A stretch of 64,000 nt of DNA from Bacillota bacterium (GTDB lineage: Bacteria > Bacillota > Clostridia > Ch29): the NCBI GenBank assembly GCA_013540605.1, contig JABVCK010000001.1, positions 278,340 through 342,339 of the forward strand, in the 5' to 3' direction. This document shows, piece after piece, positions 1 to 9,970 of this stretch. The notes beneath the pieces were generated by a model that made no database searches, was not told where the DNA came from, and saw only the letters and a program-made list of their open reading frames with translations. Made by a program: the position numbers and the translations under genes. How positions within the stretch are numbered: position 1 is the first letter of the stretch; the number at the start of each line of letters is the position of its first letter.

Positions 1-1746
1 ATTATAGATAATGGTTATGCTGTAATGTTCATTATAGCCCAAAGACTTGTTTCCAGATCCATGGAAGACGGTTATCTTGTAGGCTCGCGGGGATCGGTAG
101 GATCATCCCTTGTGGCCACGATGAGCGGGATAACGGAGGTCAACCCCCTTCCGCCGCATTACCTGTGCCCGCACTGTAAATATTCGGAATTCTATACCGG
201 CACAGAAGTGGGTGCCGGGGCCGACCTGGACAACAAAGACTGCCCGTACTGTGGAAAACCGCTTGACAAGCTGGGCTTTGATATACCCTTTGAGGTATTC
301 ATGGGGTTTGAGGGTGACAAGGAGCCGGATATAGACCTGAATTTTTCCGGTGAGTACCAGAGCAGGGCTCACAGGTATACTGAAGAGCTGTTTGGCCAAA
401 ACCACGTTTTCCGTGCCGGAACGATAGGTACCTTAGCCGATAAAACGGCCTACGGTTTTGTGAAAAACTATATAGAAGAAAGGGGCATTGTAGTCCATAA
501 CGCTGAAATAAACAGGCTTGTCGAGGGCTGCGCAGGAATAAAACGTACTACCGGCCAGCATCCTGGAGGGGTCATGATTGTTCCGACGGACATGGAAATA
601 TTCCAGTTTACCCCTGTTCAGAAACCTGCCGATGATATGAATTCAGAAGTCATTACAACACATTTCGATTATCATGCGCTAAGCGGCAGGCTGTTGAAAC
701 TGGATATTCTGGGGCACGACGACCCCACAATGCTGAAGATGCTTCACACTATTACAGGTAAGGACCCCAGGACAGTACCTCTGGATGATAAAGAAACAAT
801 GAGCATATTCAGCAAGCCCGATGCATTGGGTGTATCCTGTGAGGATATCGGCTGCAGCGTTGGAAGCCTCGGCATACCTGAATTTGGAACAAAGTTCGTA
901 AGGCAGATGCTGGAGGACACCAAGCCCACTACTATAGCGGAACTGGTAAGAATAAGCGGCTTGTCCCACGGTACCGATGTATGGCTGAACAATGCCCAGA
1001 ATTTGATACTGGATGGTACCTGTACTCTGAAAGAAGTTATATCAACCCGGGATGATATAATGATCTATTTAATTCAAAAGGGGATGGATCCCAAGCACTC
1101 CTTCAAGATTATGGAGAGGGTGAGGAAGGGAAAGGGGCTTGAGGAGGATGACGTTAGGGCCATGAAGCTGGCCGGAGTTCCCCAGTGGTATATTGATGCC
1201 TGCAACAAGATAAAATATATGTTTCCAAAGGCGCACGCGGTCGCTTATGTAACAATGGCTTTCAGGATTGCTTATTATAAAGTGCATTATCCGCTTGCCT
1301 TTTATGCGTCATACTTCTCGGTCAGGGCGGATGAATTTGATGCCCACCTGATCGTTAGCGGTGAAAACAACGTAGCTAAAAGGATAAAAGAACTTGAAAG
1401 CCAGAAAAACAACCTGACGCAGAAGGAGAAATCCCTTCTTACCATTCTCGAAATTGCCCGAGAAATGCTCTGCAGGGGATACGGCTTTTTACCGGTTGAT
1501 TTATACAGATCCAAAAGCAGGGAATTTCAGATTATTGGAGAAAAGCTGCTACCGCCGTTTAACTCTCTCCAGGGCTTGGGGGAAAGTGCAGCTACAGGCA
1601 TTGAAGAATCAAGGAAGAACGGAGCTTATATTTCCATCGAGGACCTTCAGGAAAGAGCGAAACTAAGTAAAACCGTTATCGAGATTCTAAAAGAGCACGG
1701 ATGTCTTCACGGGTTACCAACATCCAACCAGATTTCGCTATTTTAA
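1..1746 (+). CDS. polC: DNA polymerase III alpha subunit, Gram-positive PolC type (C-terminal part, 5' truncated by window)
   Basis: The reading frame is open from base 1, so the gene starts before the window and only the last 581 codons of a protein usually about 1,430 residues long are present. Visible parts are the GSRGSVGSS motif, a zinc-finger-like pair of CxxC motifs (CPHC and CPYC, near bases 169-255), the [12 protein letters not shown] palm motif with catalytic aspartates near base 330, and the fingers and C-terminal DNA-binding region. PolC is the replicative polymerase of low-GC Gram-positives and acts in the replisome. A hairpin follows the stop codon. Position upstream of rimP-nusA is the order found in Bacillus and Clostridia. 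Confidence 0.97.
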   Translation: MIDNGYAVMFIIAQRLVSRSMEDGYLVGSRGSVGSSLVATMSGITEVNPLPPHYLCPHCKYSEFYTGTEVGAGADLDNKDCPYCGKPLDKLGFDIPFEVFMGFEGDKEPDIDLNFSGEYQSRAHRYTEELFGQNHVFRAGTIGTLADKTAYGFVKNYIEERGIVVHNAEINRLVEGCAGIKRTTGQHPGGVMIVPTDMEIFQFTPVQKPADDMNSEVITTHFDYHALSGRLLKLDILGHDDPTMLKMLHTITGKDPRTVPLDDKETMSIFSKPDALGVSCEDIGCSVGSLGIPEFGTKFVRQMLEDTKPTTIAELVRISGLSHGTDVWLNNAQNLILDGTCTLKEVISTRDDIMIYLIQKGMDPKHSFKIMERVRKGKGLEEDDVRAMKLAGVPQWYIDACNKIKYMFPKAHAVAYVTMAFRIAYYKVHYPLAFYASYFSVRADEFDAHLIVSGENNVAKRIKELESQKNNLTQKEKSLLTILEIAREMLCRGYGFLPVDLYRSKSREFQIIGEKLLPPFNSLQGLGESAATGIEESRKNGAYISIEDLQERAKLSKTVIEILKEHGCLHGLPTSNQISLF

Positions 1747-1802
1747 ACTTGTAATGTTAAATTCCATATGTTATACTATTTCTGGAAAGTACATACCTGT
1801 CG

Positions 1803-1837
1803 CAGCAGGAGTGGGTCAAACCCCACTCCTGCTGTTA
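1803..1837 (+). terminator. Hairpin after polC, probable terminator
   Basis: A perfect 13-bp stem (1803-1815 with 1822-1834) has a 6-base loop. The T-tract after it is weak (TTATAG), so termination strength is uncertain. Confidence 0.55.
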
Positions 1838-1924
1838 TAGTGGTATGCTTTGATGGAATAATAATACATGCTGTATGGGAAATATAACAACATTAGAGAT
1901 GCTGTGCATTTGGGAGGTGCAGGG

Positions 1925-2386
1925 ATGAGTAAAAAAAAGATTGAGGAAATTGTTGAGGAACTGGTTAACCCGGTATTGGACAAAAACAACTTCGAACTGA
2001 TAGATGTTGAATATTTAAAAGAAGGACCTAACTGGTATCTCAGGGTGTACATAGATAAAGCGGGCGGGATCACGATAGATGACTGTGAAGTAGTCAGCCA
2101 GTATTTAAGTGATGAACTCGACAGGGTGGACCCGATAGAGAACAGTTATATACTAGAAGTTTCATCACCCGGTGTGGACCGTGTATTGAAGAAGGACAGG
2201 GATTATGTGAAATTCACCGGGAGGGATATTGACATCAAACTATACAGCCCCTTTGAAGGAAGCAAGGAGTATTCAGGCAGACTTGTGGGATTGGAAAATG
2301 ATCAGGTTGTAATCGAATTTAAGGGGCAAAACTTAAGAATACCAAGGGAAAAGATTGCATCGGCCAGATTGGCTTTCAAGTTCTAG
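1925..2386 (+). CDS. rimP: Ribosome maturation factor RimP
   Basis: RimP helps mature the 30S subunit. The 153-residue product starts MSKKKIEEIVEELV and shows the family features: an N-terminal alpha/beta domain, the SYILEVSSPGVDR motif in the middle, and a C-terminal SH3-like part ending ARLAFKF. The ATG at 1925 is chosen over an upstream in-frame ATG at 1868 because GGGAGGTG lies just before it (1912-1919). It is the first gene of the nusA-infB operon. A degenerate repeat tract begins directly after its stop codon. Confidence 0.93.
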   Translation: MSKKKIEEIVEELVNPVLDKNNFELIDVEYLKEGPNWYLRVYIDKAGGITIDDCEVVSQYLSDELDRVDPIENSYILEVSSPGVDRVLKKDRDYVKFTGRDIDIKLYSPFEGSKEYSGRLVGLENDQVVIEFKGQNLRIPREKIASARLAFKF

Positions 2387-2481
2387 TAAACAGACTGCCG
2401 ACTGCGATCTAGGCCTAGCATCTAGTACCTGTGATCTGTGAATTGTGATCTACGAACTACCAACTACGAACTAAAAACTAC
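2387..2481. repeat. Degenerate short-word repeat tract between rimP and nusA
   Basis: About 95 bases made of reiterated imperfect words such as CTAGTACCTG, GTGATCTGTG and CTACGAACTAC. It starts at the rimP stop and ends just before the nusA ribosome binding site, so it lies within the operon transcript. Confidence 0.7.
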
Positions 2482-2502
2482 ATAGAGGGAGGTTTAGAGG
2501 TG

Positions 2503-3591
2503 ATGAATCTAGAATTTATTCAGGCATTGGAACAAATAGAAAAGGAAAAGGGGATTTCTAAGGATGTACTGATAGAAGCAATAAACGCTGCTTTGATATC
2601 AGCATATAAAAAGAACTATGGCACATCCCAGAATGTGAATGTCATAGTAGATAACAAAACCGGTGATGTTAAAGTATTTTCGAAGAAAGAAGTGGTAGAA
2701 CACCCGGAAAACGTGCTGACAGATATTAGTCTGGAAGAAGCCAAAAGGATATCTCCAAAGTATGAATTGGGAGATAACGTGGAAATAGAAGTAACCCCAA
2801 AGAATTTTGGCCGAATCGCGGCACAAACCGCAAAGCAGGTTGTAGTCCAGCGGATAAGGGAGGCAGAACGGGGGATAATCTATGACGAGTTCATAAACAG
2901 GGAAAATGAACTTGTGAATGGAATGGTACAGCGCTGGGAAAAGAACAACGTGATGATTGACCTCGGAAGAATCGAAGCGGTGCTTCCACCTGCCGAACAG
3001 ATCCCTGCAGAAGATTATAACGCGGGTTCAAGGATAAAGGTATACATCGTCGAGGTCAAAAAAACAACTAAGGGTCCGCAGATTGTAGTGTCAAGGACCC
3101 ATCCGGGACTTGTTAAAAGGCTGTTTGAACTGGAGGTGCCGGAAATTCACGATGGAATTGTTCAGATTAAGGGAATATCAAGGGAAGCGGGTGCAAGAAC
3201 GAAAATTGCAGTCAATTCGGTCGACCCTAATGTTGACCCCGTTGGTGCTTGTGTGGGTCCAAAGGGTGTTAGGGTTCAAGCCGTTGTCAACGAACTGAGG
3301 GGCGAAAAAATCGATATAATTAAGTGGAGTGCAGACGTAAAGGAGTTCATTGCAAATTCTTTGAGCCCTGCGAAGGTGGTTAAGGTAAGCGTTTCCGAAT
3401 CGGACAAATCTGCAAAGGTCGTAGTTAAGGATTATCAGCTGTCACTGGCCATAGGAAAGGAAGGTCAGAATGCAAGGCTTGCGGCGAAGATTACAGGCTG
3501 GAAAATTGATATAAAAAGTGAAAGCCAGGTGCAGGATGGCTCTGAACTGACAGATATTGAAGATGAGCATGCTCTGGGAGAGGAAGAATAG
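2503..3591 (+). CDS. nusA: Transcription termination/antitermination factor NusA
   Basis: NusA binds RNA polymerase and modulates pausing, termination and antitermination. The 362-residue protein has the N-terminal RNAP-binding domain (FIQALEQIEKEKGIS), an S1 domain from about residue 135 (GMVQRWEKNNVMIDLG) and two KH domains, seen as GACVGPKGVRV and IGKEGQNARLAAKI. It lacks the long acidic C-terminal repeats of E. coli NusA, as usual in Firmicutes. GGGAGGT at 2487-2493 suits the ATG at 2503; a GTG at 2500 is the alternative. The next genes ylxR and ylxQ follow almost without gaps. Confidence 0.96.
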   Translation: MNLEFIQALEQIEKEKGISKDVLIEAINAALISAYKKNYGTSQNVNVIVDNKTGDVKVFSKKEVVEHPENVLTDISLEEAKRISPKYELGDNVEIEVTPKNFGRIAAQTAKQVVVQRIREAERGIIYDEFINRENELVNGMVQRWEKNNVMIDLGRIEAVLPPAEQIPAEDYNAGSRIKVYIVEVKKTTKGPQIVVSRTHPGLVKRLFELEVPEIHDGIVQIKGISREAGARTKIAVNSVDPNVDPVGACVGPKGVRVQAVVNELRGEKIDIIKWSADVKEFIANSLSPAKVVKVSVSESDKSAKVVVKDYQLSLAIGKEGQNARLAAKITGWKIDIKSESQVQDGSELTDIEDEHALGEEE

Positions 3592-3603
3592 AGGTGATGG
3601 GTT

Positions 3604-3873
3604 TTGAGGATAAAAAAGATACCTAACCGCCTTTGTTTAGGCTGCCAGCAGATGAAGCCCAAAAGGGAACTGGTACGTGTGGTTAAGAGCAAAGAAGGTG
3701 ATGTTTCGCTGGATAAAACCGGGAAGAAACCGGGTAGAGGAGCTTATATTTGTCCTCACCTTGATTGCCTGGCTAAGGCAAGGAAGACAAAGAGAATAGA
3801 AAAATCATTGGGGATACGGATAGATGAACATATATTCGACCAGCTGGAAGAGGAATTAAAAAATGGCGGATGA
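3604..3873 (+). CDS. ylxR: YlxR family RNA-binding protein (RnpM)
   Basis: An 89-residue protein with the family signature: RLCLGC near the N-terminus, K-rich stretches and GRGAYICPHLDCL. In Bacillus subtilis the YlxR protein binds the RNase P RNA and modulates its activity (RnpM). The start is a TTG at 3604, supported by GAGGTGATGG at 3591-3600; no ATG or GTG near it is in frame. It lies between nusA and ylxQ and overlaps ylxQ by 11 bases, so translation is probably coupled. Confidence 0.9.
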   Translation: MRIKKIPNRLCLGCQQMKPKRELVRVVKSKEGDVSLDKTGKKPGRGAYICPHLDCLAKARKTKRIEKSLGIRIDEHIFDQLEEELKNGG

Positions 3874-4186
3874 AGAAAAAAAGATATATTCAATGTTGGG
3901 GATGGCGCAAAAAGCGGGAAAACTGGCATCCGGAGCAGAGGCATGCAAGACGGCGGTGCTTAACCATAAAGCAAAGCTGGTGATTATGGCAGCCGACACT
4001 GCTGTGAATACCAGAAACTTTTTTGAAGGTAAGGGTGGCAGCAGAGGGATTCCGGTAATATTCTTTGGGGAAAGGGCTTTGCTGGGTAAGCATATTGGCA
4101 AAGGAGAAAGGACGGTGCTGGCTGTTCTTGATGACGGTATGGCACGTGCAATCGTTGAATTGTACGGGATATTAACCAGGGGGTGA
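3863..4186 (+). CDS. ylxQ: L7Ae/L30e-family RNA-binding protein YlxQ
   Basis: A 107-residue L7Ae/L30e/Gadd45-fold protein, seen in [22 protein letters not shown] and the [12 protein letters not shown] strand. Members bind kink-turn RNA and associate with ribosomes; the exact job of YlxQ is not settled. It overlaps ylxR by 11 bases and its stop overlaps the upstream GTG candidate of infB. This placement is conserved in Firmicutes. Confidence 0.9.
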   Translation: MADEEKKIYSMLGMAQKAGKLASGAEACKTAVLNHKAKLVIMAADTAVNTRNFFEGKGGSRGIPVIFFGERALLGKHIGKGERTVLAVLDDGMARAIVELYGILTRG

Positions 4187-4191
4187 TAAGA

Positions 4192-6291
4192 TTGTCTAAA
4201 ACAAGGGTATATGAACTGGCAAAGGAACTGAAAATATCCAGCAAAGAATTAATTGACATTTTGTCGGATTTAGGGGTTGACGTAAAGAATCATATGAGTA
4301 CGGTAGATGAAAAAGACGGGAAAACAGTGAAAGAACTGTTGGACGAACAGTACGATGACGAAATCGACCAAATAGATCTAGTCGATGATGCGGAAGATGA
4401 AGATGTCAGTGGAAAAGTAAAGATAAAAAAGCAGAAGTCTAAGACCAACGTAGAGAGGGAAACAGAGCATCTTAAGCAGAAAAAGCAAAAAAAATCCTCT
4501 GAGAAAAGAAGGGACAGGAACGACCTCCGTAAGGAAGAAAAACCGGAAGACAAGCAGTTGGAGATCGGCGAAAGCATTACCGTTAAGGAGCTTGGGGAGC
4601 TGCTGAATGTCCCGGCTACAGAACTCATAAAGAAACTAATGAATGCGGGAATAATTGCAAACCTTAATCAAAGCATTGATTCCAGTTTGGCTTCCCGGTT
4701 AGCGGCAGATTATGGAATAAGTGTAGTTGTAGAAAAAAAGCCATCCCTTGAAGAAATCCTCATAGGAGAGGAACATCAGGGGGAAATGGTTCCCAGGTCT
4801 CCGGTTATTACTGTAATGGGCCATGTTGACCATGGCAAGACTTCCCTTCTGGATAAGATAAGAAAAACAAAGGTGACTGAACAGGAAGCCGGAGGGATAA
4901 CTCAACACATCGGTGCATATAAGGTAGACATTAACGATAGAGAGATAGTATTTCTTGATACACCGGGGCACGAAGCATTTACTGCAATGAGAGCAAGAGG
5001 CGCCCAGGTCACTGATATCGCTATCCTTGTTGTGGCGGCGGATGATGGTGTTATGCCTCAGACCATTGAGGCGATAAACCATGCAAAGGCAGCCAACGTT
5101 CCATTGATTGTCGCAATCAACAAGATTGACAAGGCAAATGCCAATCCCGACAGGGTTAAGCAAGAACTTGCGGATCAAGGCCTTCTCCTGGAAGAATGGG
5201 GAGGGGAAACCATAGCGGTCCCTGTTTCAGCGTATACGGGGGAAGGCATAGATACACTTCTTGAAATGGTATTGCTGGTCGCGGATATGCTGGAACTTAA
5301 GGCAAGCCCTGAAAGAAGGGCAAGCGGTACCGTAATAGAAGCAAAACTCGATAAAGGCAGGGGTCCCGTGGCAACGGTGCTCATTCAGAACGGTACGTTG
5401 AGTGTAGGTGATTCAATCGTAGCCGGGGTAGCATATGGGAAGGCCAGAGCAATGATGGATGATAAGGGAAGAAGGCTGAAAACAGCCGGTCCGTCAACTC
5501 CGGTCGAAGTTCTTGGTCTTTCTGAGGTTCCTGAAGCAGGTGACAGGTTTTATGCTTCACCGGATGACAAGATCGCGAGACAGTTTGCTGAAGAACGAAG
5601 AGAAATATTGAGGCAATCCCAGCTTAAAACAAAACAACGGGTCTCACTGGAAGATCTTTTCAACCAGATTCAGCAAGGGCATGTGAAGGAACTGAATATA
5701 ATAATAAAGGCTGATGTTCATGGTTCGGTCGAAGCAATAAAACAGTCCCTGGAGAAGCTGAGTAATGACGAGGTAAGAATCAAGGCTATACATGGCGGAG
5801 TCGGGGCTATAACAGAAACGGACGTTATGCTGGCAGCCGCATCCAATGCAATAGTCATCGGATTTAATGTAAGACCTGACAGCAATGCTGTGCAAATGGC
5901 CAGCCATGAGGATGTAGACGTCCGGACCTACAGGATTATCTATGACGCAATAAATGACATGGAAGCCGCGATAAAAGGCATGCTCGATCCCGAGTATAGG
6001 GAAGTGGTTGTTGGGAAAGCCGAGGTAAGGGCTTTGTTCAAGGTGTCGTCCATAGGAACCATAGCAGGGTGTTATGTAATTGAAGGCAAGATATTGCGAA
6101 ACGGAAGCATAAGGCTGATAAGGGAAGGCATTGTTGTACACGAAGGAAAGATTGATTCCCTTAAACGGTTCAAAGACGATGTGAGGGAAGTGTTGCAGGG
6201 TTACGAATGCGGAATCATCCTGCAGAACTACAATGATATAAAAGAAGGGGATATAATAGAATGCTATCTCAACGAAGAGGTGCCAAGATAA
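4192..6291 (+). CDS. infB: Translation initiation factor IF-2
   Basis: IF-2 is the GTPase that brings fMet-tRNA to the 30S subunit and promotes subunit joining. The protein (about 699 residues) has an N-terminal IF2N domain, a lysine-rich charged linker (about residues 60-125), a second IF2N segment, then the G domain: GHVDHGKT at about 210-217, [15 protein letters not shown] near 257, NKID near 310. Beta-barrel domains follow. The TTG at 4192 is preferred because GGGGGTGAT lies 4-5 bases upstream; a GTG at 4183 overlapping the ylxQ stop is the alternative and adds three residues. The IF2N part is short for the family. Confidence 0.96.
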   Translation: MSKTRVYELAKELKISSKELIDILSDLGVDVKNHMSTVDEKDGKTVKELLDEQYDDEIDQIDLVDDAEDEDVSGKVKIKKQKSKTNVERETEHLKQKKQKKSSEKRRDRNDLRKEEKPEDKQLEIGESITVKELGELLNVPATELIKKLMNAGIIANLNQSIDSSLASRLAADYGISVVVEKKPSLEEILIGEEHQGEMVPRSPVITVMGHVDHGKTSLLDKIRKTKVTEQEAGGITQHIGAYKVDINDREIVFLDTPGHEAFTAMRARGAQVTDIAILVVAADDGVMPQTIEAINHAKAANVPLIVAINKIDKANANPDRVKQELADQGLLLEEWGGETIAVPVSAYTGEGIDTLLEMVLLVADMLELKASPERRASGTVIEAKLDKGRGPVATVLIQNGTLSVGDSIVAGVAYGKARAMMDDKGRRLKTAGPSTPVEVLGLSEVPEAGDRFYASPDDKIARQFAEERREILRQSQLKTKQRVSLEDLFNQIQQGHVKELNIIIKADVHGSVEAIKQSLEKLSNDEVRIKAIHGGVGAITETDVMLAAASNAIVIGFNVRPDSNAVQMASHEDVDVRTYRIIYDAINDMEAAIKGMLDPEYREVVVGKAEVRALFKVSSIGTIAGCYVIEGKILRNGSIRLIREGIVVHEGKIDSLKRFKDDVREVLQGYECGIILQNYNDIKEGDIIECYLNEEVPR

Positions 6292-6307
6292 GGAAAGGTG
6301 ATGGGAA

Positions 6308-6682
6308 ATGAGCAGGAGGGCAGAAAAACTCTCTGAAGAGATTAAGCGGGAACTAAGCCAAATACTGCAAAACGAAATAAAGGATCCGCGGATCCCGGAA
6401 CTTATCAGTGTTACCAATGTGGATGTCACTCGGGACTTAAGCTATGCAAAGGCATCTATCAGCATGATGGCCGATGAGGAGGTCAAGAAGAATGCTATGA
6501 TAGCCCTTGATAAGGCAAAGGGGTTTATACGGAGAGAGCTTGGAAGGCGTTTGACGCTCAGGTCGGTACCGGAAATAGCATTCTTTTCGGATGCTTCCAT
6601 TGAACACGGCGTTTATATTAACCAGCTGATAGAAAAAGTAATAAAGAGCGAGGAGAATAAACGGAAAAATGATGGTGTCTGA
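6308..6682 (+). CDS. rbfA: 30S ribosome-binding factor RbfA
   Basis: A 124-residue KH-like fold protein that binds the 30S subunit and aids 16S rRNA 5' end processing and cold adaptation. Family features are RRAEKLSEEIKREL at the N-terminus, KDPRIPELISVTNVDVTRD and the LRSVPEIAFFSDASIEHG motif. A ribosome binding site (AAAGGTGATGGG) precedes the ATG. It overlaps nrnA by 14 bases. Confidence 0.95.
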   Translation: MSRRAEKLSEEIKRELSQILQNEIKDPRIPELISVTNVDVTRDLSYAKASISMMADEEVKKNAMIALDKAKGFIRRELGRRLTLRSVPEIAFFSDASIEHGVYINQLIEKVIKSEENKRKNDGV

Positions 6683-7637
6683 TATTGTGCGGGAGTTAAA
6701 AAAGGCTCAATCCATTGGAGTAATTACACATATAAACCCGGACGGTGATGCCGTTGGCTCTGTTTTAGCCATTGCTCTTGCTTTGAAAAAGCTCAAGAAG
6801 AGTGCTGTGGTGATAAAAAACGATATTATACCTGATAAGTATAAGTTCCTTCCCGGGCAGGAATTGATAACCTGCATAGACGATATAACCGCAGCGCTTG
6901 ATATATTGATAGTGCTGGATTGCGGCGATGCAGACAGGCTGGGAAACGGCATCTGCCTCCTGGAAAAAGCAAAGACAGTAATAAATATTGACCACCATAT
7001 CAGCAACACCATGTTCGGCAACCTAAATCTTGTCGACACTAACGCTGCTGCTACGGCAGAGATAGTGTACCAGGTGATAAAACTTACCGGAGCAAGGCTG
7101 GATATGGACATAGCTACCTGCCTTTACACTGCAATAGTTGCTGACACGGGATGTTTCAGGTATGACAACACAACGCAGGTGACCCATACAATCTGTGGAG
7201 AGCTGATCAGCCTTGGTGTGAAATCAAACAGGATAATTACCAGGTTATTCCATGAAAGGACGCTGCCCCAGTTGAAGATATTAGGCATGGCTGTCAACAG
7301 CTTAAAAATATTTCACGGGGGAAAGACTGCGGTTATGATGGTCACTAAAGATATGATGGAGGATTCGGGAGCAGCCCAGGGAGACCTGGAAAATGTAATA
7401 GACTTTGGCAGGGATGTATCCGGTGTTGAAATAGCAGTACTGATGAAGGAAGTGGAAGACAATAGTGTAAGGATAGGTTTCCGTGCCAAAGATGATGTGG
7501 ACGTATCGTCTATCGCAAGAGGATTTGGCGGTGGCGGACATAAAAAAGCCTCAGGGTGCACGCTTAAAGGTTCTTTGTCCGAAGCCCTTGAAATGGTGCT
7601 CGGTGAAATAGATAAGATTTTTGGAGTGCGACAATAA
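6669..7637 (+). CDS. nrnA: Bifunctional oligoribonuclease / pAp phosphatase NrnA (DHH family)
   Basis: NrnA degrades very short RNAs and dephosphorylates 3'-phosphoadenosine 5'-phosphate. The 322-residue protein has the DHH phosphoesterase motifs THINPDGDAVGS, VLDCGDADR and NIDHHISNTMFG (the DHH triad), and the C-terminal DHHA1 glycine loop GFGGGGHKKASGC. Its stop overlaps the truB start (TAATG), and its start lies inside rbfA, so it is translationally coupled in the operon. Confidence 0.94.
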   Translation: MMVSDIVRELKKAQSIGVITHINPDGDAVGSVLAIALALKKLKKSAVVIKNDIIPDKYKFLPGQELITCIDDITAALDILIVLDCGDADRLGNGICLLEKAKTVINIDHHISNTMFGNLNLVDTNAAATAEIVYQVIKLTGARLDMDIATCLYTAIVADTGCFRYDNTTQVTHTICGELISLGVKSNRIITRLFHERTLPQLKILGMAVNSLKIFHGGKTAVMMVTKDMMEDSGAAQGDLENVIDFGRDVSGVEIAVLMKEVEDNSVRIGFRAKDDVDVSSIARGFGGGGHKKASGCTLKGSLSEALEMVLGEIDKIFGVRQ

Positions 7638-8536
7638 TGGACGGCTATATAAATTTGCTTAAGCCAATAGGACCATCTTCCTTTCAGGCAGTACAGGAGA
7701 TTAGAAGAATACTGGGGGAGAAAAAAGTGGGGCATACCGGTACGCTGGACCCTGGAGCTGCCGGGGTTTTACCATTGTGTATCGGAAAAGCCACCAAAGC
7801 CATACCTTATCTGAATGACGATTTTAAAAGCTATAGGGCCGAGATTACCTTTGGGATAACCACGGACACCCAGGATATTTACGGAACAATTCTAAGGGAG
7901 AGAAAGGTACGTTTGGATGAGAAGGAGATAGAGCAGCTGCTCCATTCGTTTAGAGGGAAAATAATTCAGGTGCCTCCCATGTTTTCGGCGCTGAAGGTCA
8001 AGGGCAGAAAACTATATGAACTGGCACGGGAAGGCATGGAAGTCGATAGAAAGCCCAGGGAAATCTGCATAGAAAGTATAGAATTGGTCGAAATGGTTGC
8101 ACCCGACAAAGCCCTGTTCGACGTGAGGTGTTCAAAGGGAACCTATATCAGGGCGCTTTGCCACGATATAGGTGAAAAGGCAGGCTGCGGCGCAGTTATG
8201 AGTTACCTGGTCAGGACCTCTTCAGGAGGATTTCATATGGACTCTGCGGTTACTATCGAAGAGGTTGTGAAGGCGAAACATTCAGGATGCATAAACAGTG
8301 TACTGCTCCCTGTTGACCATGCTTTATTCCATCTGGATAAGGCGCAGCTGGCGGAGGACTCAAAAAAGTACGCCTTGAATGGAAATCCGCTGAAACAGCA
8401 TAATATGATTACATCCATGGAAAGGTATTCAGAGGGCCAAAGAGTACGGATTTATTGCAGCGGTTTGTTTATAGGCATAGGGATGATTGTTGACAGGACC
8501 GACGGCAGACATATAAAGATGGTTAAGGTGTTTTAA
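7637..8536 (+). CDS. truB: tRNA pseudouridine(55) synthase TruB
   Basis: TruB makes pseudouridine 55 in the T-loop of tRNAs. The 299-residue protein carries GYINLLKPIGPSS, the KVGHTGTLDPGAAGVLP motif with the catalytic aspartate in GTLDP (about residue 40), and the FDVRCSKGTYIRALCHDIG motif. A C-terminal PUA-like part is present. It overlaps nrnA by one base and is followed by ribF after 6 bases. Confidence 0.96.
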   Translation: MDGYINLLKPIGPSSFQAVQEIRRILGEKKVGHTGTLDPGAAGVLPLCIGKATKAIPYLNDDFKSYRAEITFGITTDTQDIYGTILRERKVRLDEKEIEQLLHSFRGKIIQVPPMFSALKVKGRKLYELAREGMEVDRKPREICIESIELVEMVAPDKALFDVRCSKGTYIRALCHDIGEKAGCGAVMSYLVRTSSGGFHMDSAVTIEEVVKAKHSGCINSVLLPVDHALFHLDKAQLAEDSKKYALNGNPLKQHNMITSMERYSEGQRVRIYCSGLFIGIGMIVDRTDGRHIKMVKVF

Positions 8537-8542
8537 ACAAAC

Positions 8543-9481
8543 TTGACAACTGATTACTACGTAAAAGAAGGAGATTTTGCAATGGACGAGAGATTCTGTG
8601 GGGTAGCGTTAGGGAATTTTGACGGAGTCCACTTAGGGCACAGGACGCTCTTGGAGAGGCTCAAGGAAAAAAGTAAAGAATTAAACTGCAGTTCTATGGT
8701 CTTTACATTCAAGCAGCACCCGCAAAATGTATTGAACAAAAACTCTAAACTGCCGCTGATCTATCCTGCCGATATTAAAAGGGAAATTATAGAGGGCATT
8801 GGAATAGACTTTATAGAAATGTGCGATTTTACCAAAGACCTATCGATAATGGAACCGGAAAAATTTCTAAGGGAAGTTCTTTTGAAGAGATTTCCCATAA
8901 AATATATAGTCGTAGGTTTCAATTACAGATTTGGGCATAATGGCAGAGGAGATATAGAGTTCCTTACGGGCTTTGGTCAGAGGGAAGGAATACCGGTGGA
9001 GGTAGTTGACCCCGTATGCGTGGACGGTGAAGTGGTAAGCAGCAGCTTGATCCGGAAGCTTCTGCTTTCAGGCGATATAAAAAGGGCTAACAGGTACCTT
9101 GGCGGCAATTTTTTCATAAGAGGAGAAGTAAAAAGGGGAGACGGCAGAGGAAAGGGAATGGGCTTTCCAACAGCAAATATAGATTTATCCCAAGACCTCC
9201 TTTTGCCCGCGAAGGGAGTTTATATAACACACACTAATTGTAGAGGCGCGAGCTTCCCCAGTATAACCAATGTCGGAATAAAACCCACGTTTTCAGGTAA
9301 TAAAATGGTTATAGAAACCAATATACGGGGACTTAACGAAGAAATATACAATGAGGTTATTCAAATCGAATTCATCGACAGAATAAGGGATGAAAAAAAA
9401 TTCGAAAATAAGGAGGAATTGAAGAAACAGTTAGAATTAGACCTTGAATATATGGAAAACTATCTATATATAAATAAATAA
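8543..9481 (+). CDS. ribF: Bifunctional riboflavin kinase / FAD synthetase RibF
   Basis: RibF phosphorylates riboflavin to FMN and adenylates FMN to FAD. The N-terminal nucleotidyltransferase domain shows VALGNFDGVHLGH and the YIVVGFNYRFGHNGRGD loop. The C-terminal kinase domain shows GRGKGMGFPTANI and NVGIKPTFSGN. Start choice is open: the TTG at 8543 gives about 20 residues before VALGNFDG, close to family members, while an ATG at 8582 has a clearer AAGAAGGAGAT site but leaves only 7. Total is 312 or 299 residues. Confidence 0.93.
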   Translation: MTTDYYVKEGDFAMDERFCGVALGNFDGVHLGHRTLLERLKEKSKELNCSSMVFTFKQHPQNVLNKNSKLPLIYPADIKREIIEGIGIDFIEMCDFTKDLSIMEPEKFLREVLLKRFPIKYIVVGFNYRFGHNGRGDIEFLTGFGQREGIPVEVVDPVCVDGEVVSSSLIRKLLLSGDIKRANRYLGGNFFIRGEVKRGDGRGKGMGFPTANIDLSQDLLLPAKGVYITHTNCRGASFPSITNVGIKPTFSGNKMVIETNIRGLNEEIYNEVIQIEFIDRIRDEKKFENKEELKKQLELDLEYMENYLYINK

Positions 9482-9550
9482 AATATGGATGCCATGCCAT
9501 GTTATTGTTTGCAATACTACATTTCCTGTGATAAAATTAATATGTTACGA

Positions 9551-9604
9551 AACCTTGTGCTAGGTTGAAGGATACTCCGACCTTCTGCTTGGTTCAAGGG
9601 GTTA
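9551..9604 (+). promoter_or_regulatory. Structured rpsO leader, candidate S15 autoregulatory RNA
   Basis: AACCTTG (9551-9557) can pair with CAAGGGGTT (9595-9603) around an inner stem GAAGG/CCTTC (9567-9571 with 9581-9585). This sits just upstream of the rpsO ribosome binding site. S15 leaders in several bacteria bind S15 and repress translation, so this is a plausible case, inferred from position and fold only. Confidence 0.4.
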
Positions 9605-9624
9605 ATGAATAAGGAGGTGAAAAT

Positions 9625-9891
9625 ATGCTTAGCTCGGATAAGAAAAGGATTATCATTGATGAGTATAAAACCCACGAAACCGATACAGGATCACCGGAAG
9701 TACAGATTGCGATTCTTACCGAAAGAATAAACCAGCTAAACGAGCATTTGAAGGTCAACAAAAAGGACCATCATTCCCGGAGGGGATTGCTCAAGATGGT
9801 TGGTCAGAGGCGAGGGTTGCTGAACTATCTCAGAAGCAAGGATATCGAAAGGTACAGGAAATTACTGGATCAGCTTGGTTTGAGGAAATAA
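9625..9891 (+). CDS. rpsO: 30S ribosomal protein S15
   Basis: An 88-residue primary 16S rRNA-binding protein. Family sequence is clear: [40 protein letters not shown] and the C-terminal [26 protein letters not shown] precedes the ATG. It is followed by a GC hairpin and then pnp, the usual order, in which S15 and PNPase are often co-transcribed. Confidence 0.98.
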   Translation: MLSSDKKRIIIDEYKTHETDTGSPEVQIAILTERINQLNEHLKVNKKDHHSRRGLLKMVGQRRGLLNYLRSKDIERYRKLLDQLGLRK

Positions 9892-9898
9892 TAGCATG

Positions 9899-9922
9899 GG
9901 GCGGGCTAACCCGCTCTATTTT
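9899..9922 (+). terminator. Short hairpin between rpsO and pnp
   Basis: GCGGG (9901-9905) pairs with CCCGC (9910-9914) across a 4-base loop, followed by a T-rich stretch TCTATTTTATT. It could partly terminate rpsO transcripts or be a processing site before pnp. Confidence 0.5.
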
Positions 9923-9970
9923 ATTGAGAAAAACTGAATAATTATCTGGAAATATGAGAGGAGGTTAACT

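Noticed and set aside
5644-6429. 261-residue antisense frame opposite infB
   Set aside because: Shadow frame within infB and rbfA; no recognisable domain.
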